NCBI GenBank assembly: GCA_932521035.1
Contig: OW051496.1
Location: 9,610,001-9,674,000, forward strand
DNA: 64,000 nucleotides
Source of the DNA: Oscheius dolichura
Lineage: Eukaryota > Nematoda > Chromadorea > Rhabditida > Rhabditidae
Direction: 5' to 3'
The notes under the pieces are model-generated. The model was given only the letters and a program-made list of their open reading frames with translations. It was not told the origin of the DNA and ran no database searches. Positions 45,481-56,052 of the stretch are shown piece by piece. Within the stretch, counting starts at the first letter, position 1. Every line of letters begins with the position of its first letter. The position numbers and the translations under genes were made by a program.

Positions 45481-48300
45481 TTATGCGGAATATTTCTCAT
45501 ACAATTTGCTATAGACAAATCGAAGGATTTCATTCTCTGCTTTAGGGCGACACTCGGGTTTCAGTCCAGAGAGGGCACGACTCAGGCTAATGCTAAAGCT
45601 ATTGTCATCTCGTTCCGGTTGAGATCCTGACAAGACGCCAAATGACTCGGAACGGGGTCGCTTGATAAATGGCTCCTGAAACGAAAAAAAAAATGAGTAC
45701 ATTGTAAGTAGGCTCAAATGTTAATTCTAGCAGAAACAATGCTTCCTTATCAGGGCCCTCTCTGCGTCTCGATAGTAGGGAAAATTAGGCTGCACCCGTA
45801 TAAAAACGGCAGCAAGGGAGGCATATCACTCGGACTCTGGTAGAAGCAGTCGGACGTCTAATTGCAATCGCTGTGGGAGTTTGGGAATCGTTTTGGGAAT
45901 CGTCATCGCAGGGAAACGCGCTCCTTTGCCTCTTGAAGGAATGCGCTACTATCAGCTGTATGAGGCTAATTTTTGAACTACCCTGGGTACCCAGGGAAAA
46001 ATAGAGGAGACGCGTTAGAGAAAGTCAGAAATTGGAGGTGAAAACCAAAATTAGGCCCTAGAAAGGGTCACGAACTGTCTAGACATAGTGGAGGGGACTG
46101 TTGGGGCACTGGGAGGGGGGACCGTTGCTAGATTACGCTAATAAAAATCCCTCTGTTGATCCAAGTTTAAGTCAAAAGATCCTATTTCTGGATTTCTCTA
46201 TTTTCCCGCCAAAATTCAGGCTACTAGGGTTACGGTAATAAGCCATAAAAGCTACTCACCTTTGGTTCCGGGTCACTATATTCTTTCTGTATATCCAGTT
46301 CGGGTTTCTTCTCTTCCTGTTCCACTTTGATTGTGTGATTGAATACAGAGTCCAGGACGGAAGAGCTGCTAGCTCCTGGCTGGTCCATGTCTTCTTCATC
46401 CCCAGAAGTAGGTGAGCCGACTCCAATATCCGTCGGAGGGGCCACTTCTTCGAAGAGACTAGCAATGGCATTGAATGGGTAGACCCCAGCTTCGTGCTGT
46501 ATCCTGGCCAGGTCCAGCATAGCGTCACTCGGCTGCCGAACGCGTTGTTTCTTTACTAAAAGCGGGAAAGTCAAAAAAAAAAGAGGGAAAATCTAACCTC
46601 GTACTTGTCTTTCTTTCAATAAGTCCATAGATTTCATTTTATCCATACTCTCCCTAGCTTTTCGGAGCCTAAAAAGTAATATAAACCTTTAAATTATGGA
46701 TAACCCACTCTTCAGCGTCTAGATAACAAATGTGATCTAATTTGGCCGGATCCTCAAGGAAATATTCCCCAGCAATCTGCAAATCTCAACAATTAGGTCC
46801 CCCTCTCTAATCCTGTTTACCAATATGCGGACATATTTCTTCCTGGATTTGCACCTGGCACAGGCATAATTATCGGCTTTTTGATGATTTTTACGGTGGA
46901 GGATAAAGCGATAGTCTCGGCCGGTATCCGGACATGTGTACAGGACGGCCTCCTTGTCCGAGTGGTCTGAAACGGGAAGGTTAGGGAATATTGGAATCCA
47001 TCGGTCCTATAAGATTATTGTGGGGATTATCCCATGGTTTCCCGGAGCAAAATCCTGACTCCACAGCGTTTTTGAGCCCCCAGGCTCATTGTCTGCCCAA
47101 TCCATGCCTATTGAAGACCTTCGGGCCGTTTACAAGGAATGTTCCGAGATAGGAAGCCTTTTTTGGTCCTAAAAGGTCCTGCCCACCCAGGAAACCCCCA
47201 ATACAAATAAGGTACACTGGACAAATAAAAGGAGAAGCTCCGAGAGAGTGAAGCTTCCTTTAATTGGAACAGTCCTGGCCGTAACGGGAAACTGGAACCA
47301 GAGTGAACGGAACGCGGCCCCTTGGACAATGACCACTGGAAGCCATAGAAGATTGGGGTTCTCTAAACAGTGCCCTGAAGGAGTCCCCGCCCGCCTCTGA
47401 TCAGATCTCTCCTTTTTGTTGAAATAGAAACAACTGGAATTGGCTATCATGTGTTCCCCCAAGAGCACACACAGCTGTACAGCCCTAATCTCGGGGGTCG
47501 TCCATTCCAGAAATGCGGGGGACTTTGGACCTTCAACTTTTGATTTTCTGGAACGATTGTCCTTTCCTTTGGATAATTACAGAGTGCCAATTATTTCACC
47601 GTAATCGCGCCAAAAAATAGCCCAAACAGCTCCGTTTCAAGGTGTTTAAATGGGAGGATGCGCTGTCCGGTTTCAGTCTAGTTTCGTTTCCTTATCATTT
47701 TTTGGAGAATCCACTACCTCAGCTGTATTTTTAGCCCTAATCCTCATTGTTTTCCTCATTGTTGTTAGGCATGCTTACAAAAAGAATATGCAGCAGAGCT
47801 TATTAGCGTTTCCCCCGCAATTTGTGTACAGTCAGAGAGACGGGCGGACACACGGGGGAAAGTAGCATAATAAACATCTACTGGGGGAAGAGGTCTATTT
47901 TGAATAAGATTGGCGCCGACGCGAAGCGAAGCACCACAAACAATATAGGCACGAGGGCTGGTGGCATTTGGCATTTTAGCGCACAAACAAAGGGCATGTC
48001 ATCGTGGTAGGGAAAAACACAGATGGTATTATGGAGATGAGGGGTGGCACTTGCAGGGAATGCCCTCTTCCCCCCTTCAGAGGGCCTAGGGACGAAAGGA
48101 GTCGGACTGTACCCACGGGGAAAATGTAATAATTTAATCTTACACCTCGTAACCGGCTGGAGGGGTCAGAAAAACTAACCATTCATTGGAACGAGCGTTC
48201 CCTTCCACTGGGTTGTAAACGGCTTATGGCTTGTCGTTTCGAGAGGTTCCTCCGTGTGAAGTACTTCATCAATTAATAATTTGAATTGATTTTCTTCCAT
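45481..48300 (-). CDS. Cys/His zinc-binding-type protein, 298 residues (putative DNA-binding)
   Basis: Six exons (48300-48180, 46966-46821, 46776-46709, 46668-46598, 46555-46260, 45675-45481) sum to 897 nt in frame, 298 residues. After MEENQFKLLIDE the second and third exons encode VLYTCPDTGRDYRFILHRK, then YACARCKSRKKYVR, then DPAKLDHICYLD. This Cys-x2-Cys...His-x-Cys pattern around a Tyr/Phe-rich beta segment resembles the FLYWCH-like zinc modules common in nematodes. A basic helix (RKARESMDKMKSM), an acidic and Ser-rich middle, and a C-terminal motif ILRFVYSKLYEKY follow. A DNA- or chromatin-binding role is inference. Intron 1 is about 1.2 kb, and intron 5 contains a palindrome-rich repeat copy (45758-45996). 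Confidence 0.7.
45758..45996 (-). repeat. Palindrome-rich intronic repeat family copy outside the MBOAT gene
   Basis: CTCTCTGCGTCTCGATAG, GCGCTCCTTTGCCTC, GAAGGAATGCGC, GAGGCTAATTTTTGA and CCCTGGGTACCCAGGG, in the family order. It lies inside an intron of the 298-residue gene, showing that the family is dispersed. Confidence 0.7.
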
Positions 48301-49520
48301 TTCTCTGCCGCTTCCGCTGAAAATTGGCAATTTTCCAGCGATTAATGAACAGAAAAGACGAAGATGACGGGTGTAGCACGAGAGAGAGAAAATGACGTGG
48401 GGTAGCCGCGATTGGATGGAACGCCACCCGGCTGGCTTGCTGTCGTGGTCACGTTCCTCCCTCGCTCGCTCTGTTTCCCGTCGTCTAGGAGTAAACAAGT
48501 GTGAGGCTGGCGGCACAAAAGGAACCGAGAATGGTGAATAACTAACGGGCAGGTCACGTGCAGGATTGTGAAATTCCCCGGGAATTCTTCAGATTTTCTC
48601 CATTTTTCTCGGGCCTTTTTTGGCGTTTTCCCCCGTGCAGAATTAAAAAGGGAAGGGACGGATTACTGCTGCAGGATCGAAGTAAACCAAAAAAATGGCA
48701 AAGAGCCAGAAAAAAGTGGGGGGTACGCGGAGATACGGGAGAGACGGGCGGACGGACGGTGGGAGAAATGACCGCCAGGGAATGAAATGACTGTTTGGCG
48801 ACTAGCACACACACACCACCACACATACACACACCGCACAATCAATGTGAGAGCTTGGGGGGAGAGAGAGCGGAACAGAGAGCGGGAGCGGGAGGGGTGA
48901 ACACGTGCTACGTACACATTATGCACGAGGGCTGGCGAGGGGAACGCGACGCACGATTACGCGACGCGTCGGGGGTCCAATGAAAACGGGGAGAGGACGA
49001 CGGGCAAACAACCACGAGCCGAGCAGGGGGATGGTGTCAAGAAGGGGGGAGAAGTATACGGCTGGGGATGGAAGAGATTACCTCCGGCTTGAAATCACCC
49101 GGGGGACGAATTCTATAGCCGGGGGGTGCTGTCGACGTCAAAATATTCTCAGCTCCCGTGATTTTTTCAGATTACCTTGGATTTGCTCAACGAACTGAAA
49201 CTGGTACTTCGTTTCCATAGAAAAGATCCATTTTATACCTTTGGAATTTTAGATTTATTTGATTTTTAAACTGGAAACTTCTGGAGAAGGCCTTTGGACA
49301 GAAATTCCCAATCAAACGGACTTTATCAGTAATTTGTTAGCGTTTCGCAGTAGTTTTACGATCTGTCTAGCCTCTGCTAACCCTAGACAGTCCTTTTTGA
49401 CCATAAATATTGAGCTGAAAGTTCTGTGCCCCGCCCTGTAGCCGACTATAACGGGAGGACTGAAATTACCCTTATTCACGAAAAAATCATCGCAGATCAC
49501 GGCGACCTTTGGTTTTCAAT
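48301..49520. other. Promoter region with CA-rich and GA-rich stretches
   Basis: Upstream of the zinc-module gene. It contains a CACACA/CACCACAC tract at about 48808-48838 and a GA-rich stretch at 48856-48895. Open frames on both strands are composition effects. No gene supported. Confidence 0.45.
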
Positions 49521-49748
49521 ATGGAAAAAGAGCAAAATGGGAAGGAGAATGTCCACCTGGAGTGCCATGAAATTGAGGATTTTTATCAGAGTTTTCTCGG
49601 TCGCACGATACAATTTCTCACTTCTTCGGCAGATCCACGGGCAGAGAACGCGTGCAAGAACAGTCTATTTTTCATAAGAAGATTTTACTATAAAGACAAC
49701 CATGTTTTGGGAGCCAATTTCGATTCCATCTCGAAATGGTTTAATTGA
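49521..49748 (+). CDS. Hypothetical small ORF, 75 residues
   Basis: The open frame MEKEQNGKENVHLECHEIED... ends in FDSISKWFN with no intron. The composition is protein-like (mixed, several aromatics), but there is no domain, no clear trans-splice acceptor and no nearby poly-A signal. It could be a chance frame or the last exon of a longer gene. Confidence 0.2.
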   Translation: MEKEQNGKENVHLECHEIEDFYQSFLGRTIQFLTSSADPRAENACKNSLFFIRRFYYKDNHVLGANFDSISKWFN

Positions 49749-49822
49749 GTCAAACTTTGTTTTTAACATATTGTACTTAGTTAAACTAGACTATTTTTGT
49801 TTAAAAAAATAATTGCTACATT

Positions 49823-50309
49823 TCACAATTTTTCATCAAATGAAACATCCCGTATCTTCTCAAAGCGATCTAGAAGCATATTAGAATGTAACCCAGTATT
49901 CGTTTTGTTGAAGAAAGTTTTAAAAAGTTGCTGAGAACTGCTCGCCTTGAGGAGCTAGGCCGATCGAAAAAAAGCCAGTCAAATCAAAGAACTCCCGGTT
50001 GTCCCCTACACATTTTTCTGTGCTTCAAGCACCGGATGGCCAAATTTGATTCCATATCGTTAATCACATCTGGTTTTAACTCTTAGAACCTTTCAAAAAT
50101 ACTATAAAATAAATAAATAAACCAAATAAAGCGTACCTACTTTTAAAGGCATCAATCTTTTGTCTACTGTGTCACCAGTTTTATTGACTCGGGTTACTCC
50201 TTTCCAAGCTAGTCGCTGAAATGGATTATCTTTTTTATATGAGACCTACCATAGACACAGTATCGTTGGGGTCTATGTAGTCCTGCCACTCTCCAAACTC
50301 TTCGTCCAT
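49823..50309 (-). CDS. Hypothetical small multi-exon gene
   Basis: Exon 1, 50309-50250 (MDEEFGEWQDYIDPNDTVSM), and exon 2, 50215-50141 (RLAWKGVTRVNKTGDTVDKR..), are in phase, with GTAGG donors and a TTTCAG acceptor. A third segment after 50091 (LKPDVINDMESNLAIRC) is plausible. The last exon near 49825-49930 is open in two frames, so the end is not fixed. No family recognised; it may be a decayed gene. Confidence 0.35.
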
Positions 50310-50700
50310 TGTTCTGCCTAGAAGAAATATAATAAATATAACAAGCGGTTAGAAAGCAAAAGAACGCGAAACAACTGATATACTTTCGTGGGACAGCAAA
50401 GATATTACGTACACCATAAAGCTGGAGAACAATTTTATTTACAATGAAGAGGGCATTGACGGATATTCTTTACTCAGATTTTTGAAATCCGCCATACGTA
50501 ACAAGAAGATGTCTTGAAATCCTGTCTACTCCAAGTTCGAGTCGTCCTTCGGTTAACTTCCGTCATTATCTGGTCTGAAGCAATCAAATTGTCGATTTCC
50601 TGTACAAAATTCGTAAAATAACAGGATTTGGACAGAAAAGTTATCGTGAAAGTCTTCCGCTTCGCTTTCCATTCATTGCCCACGTCTTACTTCAAGCAGG

Positions 50701-51415
50701 ATGTTCGGCTGCCTGAAGCCGTTTTTTTCGTCTCCCGTGATAACAGCGGATTTAGTACGTTTCTCCCATTTTTCTGCTTGAATACCGTCTTTCCTTGAAT
50801 AATATCTACTTTTTCTAGGTTATCCAACAAAAAGAAAAAGGAACTCTCGTCGGCGTCGTCTTCAAGAGACTGCATGGACAATGGTCCGCCCGGCTGGGCG
50901 AATTGACTCGTGCCGATCAGCTACACCTGTACAAGACGGCCACGGACGTTAAGACCTACAACCTAGCCAATCTGAAGAAGATTCTTCTCGGATCCGGACA
51001 AAACTCCACCCACGTCAAGATGTCCTTAAGGAATGGAGAGAAGCTCTACCTCAAGATTAAAGGACCTGACCGGCTGGACTGGGGCGCTCGCATAACTCAG
51101 TGCAAATTCCGCGAGGAGAAGCCGCTCTCGACGATGCCGTCCTCCCCGCTGGCTCCGCCGACTCCGATGCCTCGTCACCGGATGGGATATCGTCATTATG
51201 TCACCGACTCGTCGGAGACGACCAGCAGTATTCCCCTCGGCTACTCGCCGGCCACCAGCGTGGCCCGCAGCGTGGCCTCCATGCAGCCGACTCAACATCC
51301 CCAGGAAGAAGACGAGACGACGGATATGGACGAGAGTTTGGTGGCTAGGATGGCCAAGATCTTCGAGCCCGAATACCGACCGAAGACGGGCACTCTTCCT
51401 CGCCGTATCCGCTAG
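50701..51415 (+). CDS. PH-domain-like protein, 216 residues
   Basis: Two exons, 50701-50754 and 50819-51415, total 651 nt in frame. The ATG follows TTCAAGCAG, a possible trans-splice acceptor. Residues about 19-115 have the pattern of a pleckstrin-homology fold: VIQQKEKGTLVGVVFKRLHG, QWSARLGELT, LYKTATDVKTYNLANLKKI, then LRNGEKLYLKIKGPDRLDW and a final helix. The second half is Pro/Ser/Thr-rich with a short C-terminal basic stretch (KTGTLPRRIR), probably disordered. The exact subfamily is not recognised, and lipid binding is inferred only from the fold-like pattern. AATAAA lies at about 51470. Confidence 0.65.
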
Positions 51416-51754
51416 GAGAAGAAGAACTTCTCAGGATCTGTAAAATTCGGCTAATTTTGTTTATCTCACAATAAAGGTTTTTAGTTATTTCTATTTGTTT
51501 GTCTTCTTCTCTTCTTCGTCTCGGTGAATCTGCCCGGATTGCAATTACCGTTCCCGTTCTTTGATCACGTTCTCTCTCTCGTTCGCCACGATGCTTCTTC
51601 TCCTCCTCGTCACTCTGTGTTATTGCCGAACTGTGTATGTGATCGATGGGCATCTTGCGGTTTTTTGCAGTTCTCAATAAAACTTTTCCATTTGCTTTGT
51701 ATGGCGAGAGGTGAAGCTGTAATCTTCACTGTAAACTGACCATCGCCGAGGCGG

Positions 51755-51760
51755 TATAAA
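51755..51760 (+). promoter_or_regulatory. TATA box of collagen gene 1
   Basis: GGTATAAAGG lies 41 bp upstream of the ATG at 51801, a good TATA position for a strongly expressed cuticle collagen. The mirrored copy is at 55636-55641. Confidence 0.65.
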
Positions 51761-51800
51761 GGGCGCCTGCCCCAATAGAACACCAGCAACCGGGAGCGAC

Positions 51801-52930
51801 ATGTCTCGAACCGTGGTCACAGCAGTGACGGGCCTTACGGCCGTCACCCTCGTCGGGACGATCTTCTTCGTCTTCACCATGTTCAACGATATCAACAACT
51901 TCTACGAGGACGCTCTCAGCCAGCTGGAGGAGTTCAAGGTACCTCGTTCTTTTCGTCTTCCATAATTCAATGAAAATAGGATGTGTCAAATGCTGCCTGG
52001 AAGGGGATGATGCCCTCCCCCCACGAGATCCTCCGTGTTCCCCGAGCTGCCCGTGTCCACCGCCACAGAAGACGTCAAGCCGGACAGTGTAGCTGCGGCG
52101 CCTCGGCTTCGAACTGCCCTGCTGGACCCCCCGGACCTCCTGGACAGCCAGGAGCCCCCGGAGAAGACGGACACCCCGGAGAGCCAGGACAGGAGGGACG
52201 ACGAGGAGAGACCGTCGCCCTAGCTACTCCCGGAGGCGGCTGCATCCAGTGCCCAGCTGGTCCCGCTGGTGAGATTTGTTTATTTTCCATCAAAAAAGAT
52301 ATTCTAGGACCTCCCGGGCCCACCGGACCCGCTGGACCAGCTGGCCCTGATGGACAGCCCGGAGAGGACGGAGACGAGAGCGAGCAGGGACCTCCCGGAC
52401 CACCAGGACCTGCTGGAGATGCTGGAGCCCCCGGCCACCCCGGATCCCCAGGACAGCCAGGAAGACCCGGAGCACCTGGTAAACCGTCTATTTCCCCTGT
52501 TCTCATTTTCTTCTTTCAGGAAAGAGAGGACGTGGACAGCCCGGCCCTGCTGGACGCCCCGGACCTGCTGGCCAGCCAGGACAAAATGGAGGCCCCGGCC
52601 AGCCAGGAGGCCAAGGCCCAGCCGGACCTCCCGGACCTCCAGGACCCGCTGGAAATCCCGGATCTCCCGGAACCGACGGACAACCCGGTGGCCCCGGACA
52701 GGCTGGTGCCCCCGGAAGCGACGCTGCTTACTGTATGTGCCTTTATCATTCCCTCTGTATAATTTCCTCTTCCAGGCCCTTGCCCCCCGCGTGGCGGAGA
52801 GGCTCCCGTGGTTTCCCCTCCTGCTCAGACTGGCGGCTACCGCAAGCACCGTGTCATGAGCCGTCGTGTCGTCAAGAAACACCGCGTCATGAGGAAGAAG
52901 GCCAGACGTGTCGTGGCCAAGAAGGCTTAG
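51801..52930 (+). CDS. Cuticle collagen, copy 1
   Basis: Five exons (51801-51938, 51980-52268, 52308-52478, 52520-52732, 52776-52930) total 966 nt in frame, 321 residues. The N-terminal exon ([18 protein letters not shown]...) carries the membrane-type cuticle-collagen N-terminal domain of nematodes. Exon 2 has an Arg-rich segment (VHRHRRRQ) that fits a subtilisin-type processing site, then CSCG. Gly-X-Y blocks are separated by short Cys-containing gaps ([15 protein letters not shown]), and the C-terminal cluster is AYCPCPPR. Unusually, the protein then runs on for about 50 residues with a very basic tail rich in Arg, Lys and Val. AATAAA is at 52947. The product is a structural component of the cuticle, cross-linked through its Cys residues. 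Confidence 0.95.
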
Positions 52931-53239
52931 GCTCTCTTTCCAACCAGAATAAAATCATTCGCTCATCTCTATGTTTCTCTGTAAAGGGAAATCGCTTTAT
53001 GAGTATCAAAGGGAACCGGAATGACAAAAACCACATCAATGAGGCAACAATTGGGAATTTCAGAAACAAAGTGACCTAGGACCAGAAATAACGGGGGAAC
53101 AATAAATTAACAATAGGGAACAATACACGTAGAACGAATAATTAAAACATGCTCTGGAAACGGAGGACTAGAGGAACTTCGGGTCGCAATTCCGAATCAA
53201 CTCGAAAGAAAACTGGTTATAGGAGTTAAGAAAGGATCT

Positions 53240-54156
53240 CTATTGGAAAGCATCCTTTCTGAAGGGAAAGCCTCCTTACATGGGCACAACCAAGCCAAAA
53301 GAATAATCGGGGTCGGAGGTTCGCAACCGTTCGGACCTCCTATTTCTGGCTAGAAGTCACGACTTTCCGTATCCTAAAGTAATTTCCAAAAACCCCTCAG
53401 CTAGTTAATTTTAGACAACATCCACAAAGGAAGACTCGATCTGGTTCGATAGACCTCCTTGCTGGGAAATGAGACCGTTCTGTTTACAGGGCACAGCACA
53501 TGTTTCTACTTTGGGCTCTTCCAGACTTTATAAAAAACTTGTTCGGGGTCAGAGTAAGCTCAAAATAAAATTATCCTGTCTTGGAGAACTTTTAGCTCAT
53601 CGGTTTTCCGGAGCAACTGCGAAAGTGAGAAAGTTGGTCCAGGAATAAAATCAAATGCCTCTACTCTATTTCATAAATAGAAACGGCGTTAATGTTTGAA
53701 GAATTTGGATATGAGCAGCTTCCCGGGTAGAGAGCTTCCGAGGGTCTCATGGTTTGCCCAGTAGCCTATTTTATCTGCTAAACATTTTCCATAGGCCCCT
53801 AGGACAGTCTGTATCACCTAGCGAGCCCTTGAAGAACCTCTAGTCCCCCCGAGTCTCCTTTCCCTTACCCGATCTTCTGCTCCTCTTCCACTCGCCCCGC
53901 TTCCTCCGGACTTCCACACATTCTGTGCTCTGCCTCGCTTTTTTTCCAGCCCCTCAAAGCTTACGGAAGGAATGTGAAGAAAAAGAAAAAACAGAAGGGG
54001 GGTTTATTTGATGCCGTACGATGGCTGAGAAATCGCCGGGTCTGCTAATAACCACAATGGACAAACATACAGCAGCGAGGACTTACCCGATTCCCGCTGA
54101 CGTTACTGAATATGATTTCCCCAAACCCCTAGGCAATCCCAATCCCCATTGTCTTT
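53240..54156. other. Unique 917-bp spacer of the palindrome
   Basis: Lies between the two identical arms and is not itself palindromic. I see no gene or repeat; small open frames are not supported. Both collagen genes point into it, tail to tail. Confidence 0.7.
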
Positions 54157-55668
54157 AGATCCTTTCTTAACTCCTATAACCAGTTTTCTTTCGAGTTGAT
54201 TCGGAATTGCGACCCGAAGTTCCTCTAGTCCTCCGTTTCCAGAGCATGTTTTAATTATTCGTTCTACGTGTATTGTTCCCTATTGTTAATTTATTGTTCC
54301 CCCGTTATTTCTGGTCCTAGGTCACTTTGTTTCTGAAATTCCCAATTGTTGCCTCATTGATGTGGTTTTTGTCATTCCGGTTCCCTTTGATACTCATAAA
54401 GCGATTTCCCTTTACAGAGAAACATAGAGATGAGCGAATGATTTTATTCTGGTTGGAAAGAGAGCCTAAGCCTTCTTGGCCACGACACGTCTGGCCTTCT
54501 TCCTCATGACGCGGTGTTTCTTGACGACACGACGGCTCATGACACGGTGCTTGCGGTAGCCGCCAGTCTGAGCAGGAGGGGAAACCACGGGAGCCTCTCC
54601 GCCACGCGGGGGGCAAGGGCCTGGAAGAGGAAATTATACAGAGGGAATGATAAAGGCACATACAGTAAGCAGCGTCGCTTCCGGGGGCACCAGCCTGTCC
54701 GGGGCCACCGGGTTGTCCGTCGGTTCCGGGAGATCCGGGATTTCCAGCGGGTCCTGGAGGTCCGGGAGGTCCGGCTGGGCCTTGGCCTCCTGGCTGGCCG
54801 GGGCCTCCATTTTGTCCTGGCTGGCCAGCAGGTCCGGGGCGTCCAGCAGGGCCGGGCTGTCCACGTCCTCTCTTTCCTGAAAGAAGAAAATGAGAACAGG
54901 GGAAATAGACGGTTTACCAGGTGCTCCGGGTCTTCCTGGCTGTCCTGGGGATCCGGGGTGGCCGGGGGCTCCAGCATCTCCAGCAGGTCCTGGTGGTCCG
55001 GGAGGTCCCTGCTCGCTCTCGTCTCCGTCCTCTCCGGGCTGTCCATCAGGGCCAGCTGGTCCAGCGGGTCCGGTGGGCCCGGGAGGTCCTAGAATATCTT
55101 TTTTGATGGAAAATAAACAAATCTCACCAGCGGGACCAGCTGGGCACTGGATGCAGCCGCCTCCGGGAGTAGCTAGGGCGACGGTCTCTCCTCGTCGTCC
55201 CTCCTGTCCTGGCTCTCCGGGGTGTCCGTCTTCTCCGGGGGCTCCTGGCTGTCCAGGAGGTCCGGGGGGTCCAGCAGGGCAGTTCGAAGCCGAGGCGCCG
55301 CAGCTACACTGTCCGGCTTGACGTCTTCTGTGGCGGTGGACACGGGCAGCTCGGGGAACACGGAGGATCTCGTGGGGGGAGGGCATCATCCCCTTCCAGG
55401 CAGCATTTGACACATCCTATTTTCATTGAATTATGGAAGACGAAAAGAACGAGGTACCTTGAACTCCTCCAGCTGGCTGAGAGCGTCCTCGTAGAAGTTG
55501 TTGATATCGTTGAACATGGTGAAGACGAAGAAGATCGTCCCGACGAGGGTGACGGCCGTAAGGCCCGTCACTGCTGTGACCACGGTTCGAGACATGTCGC
55601 TCCCGGTTGCTGGTGTTCTATTGGGGCAGGCGCCCTTTATACCGCCTCGGCGATGGTCAGTTTACAGT
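54157..55668 (-). repeat. Right arm of 1512-bp palindrome
   Basis: Mirror image of 51728-53239. Just outside the arms, similarity drops at once, although short words such as GCAAAAAACCGCAA (55731-55744; mirrored at 51655-51668, 3 bp off register) hint at older, decayed homology. Confidence 0.95.
54466..55595 (-). CDS. Cuticle collagen, copy 2 (identical protein)
   Basis: Exact mirror of copy 1: exons 55595-55458, 55416-55128, 55088-54918, 54876-54664 and 54620-54466, 321 residues. The protein, introns, TATA box and 3' region are the same because the gene lies wholly inside the palindrome arm. Only about 73 bp upstream of the ATG are shared with copy 1, so distal control sequences differ. The gene follows the deacetylase-like gene on the same strand. 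Confidence 0.95.
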
Positions 55669-56052
55669 CAAATGATGAAGAAGCATTGTGCAAAGCAATT
55701 GGGCGCCCTCGTCGAAGAGAAACGCTACTCGCAAAAAACCGCAAAACAGATGAAGTTGATAGGACTTTGAGAGAGGGGAGAAGGCAGTAAAAACTGGTTT
55801 AGCCGACCGGTGAGAGTGAGAGGCCACGAAGAAGAAGCTGCGAATAGAAACCTCCACTTGACACTGCGATTAGAACCGGGGGGTTTGAAAGGAACCACAC
55901 AATTTGAAGACGTGGACCAGGGGCGATTATGATGGAAGCAGACAGCCCATATAAATTGAAGTAAAATTGAACAATTTATTGTTTTTTAACACTGATTTTT
56001 TTTTCTTAAATTGGAATACACGTAATATTTAATATATGTTAAATAAATAGTC
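55669..56052. other. Upstream region of collagen copy 2
   Basis: 384 bp between the palindrome arm and the 3' end of the deacetylase-like gene. AT-rich toward the right. It should hold the promoter elements specific to collagen copy 2. No gene seen. Confidence 0.5.

Larger units (their letters stand above)
51728..53239 (+). repeat. Left arm of 1512-bp palindrome
   Basis: Every base compared, and every translated frame, matches the reverse complement of 54157-55668 under x -> 107396 - x. Identity stops at 51727 on the outside and 53240 on the inside. The arm contains the whole collagen gene, its TATA box and 309 bp downstream of its stop. Confidence 0.95.

Noticed and set aside
52304..52882. 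Long open frames antisense to the collagen exons (and mirrored at 54514-55092)
   Set aside because: They arise from the Gly-X-Y codon pattern read on other frames and cross the collagen introns; no independent signal.
51728..55668. Palindrome as a simple assembly artefact
   Set aside because: The unique 917-bp spacer and different outer flanks argue for a real structure, but I could not exclude an artefact without reads.
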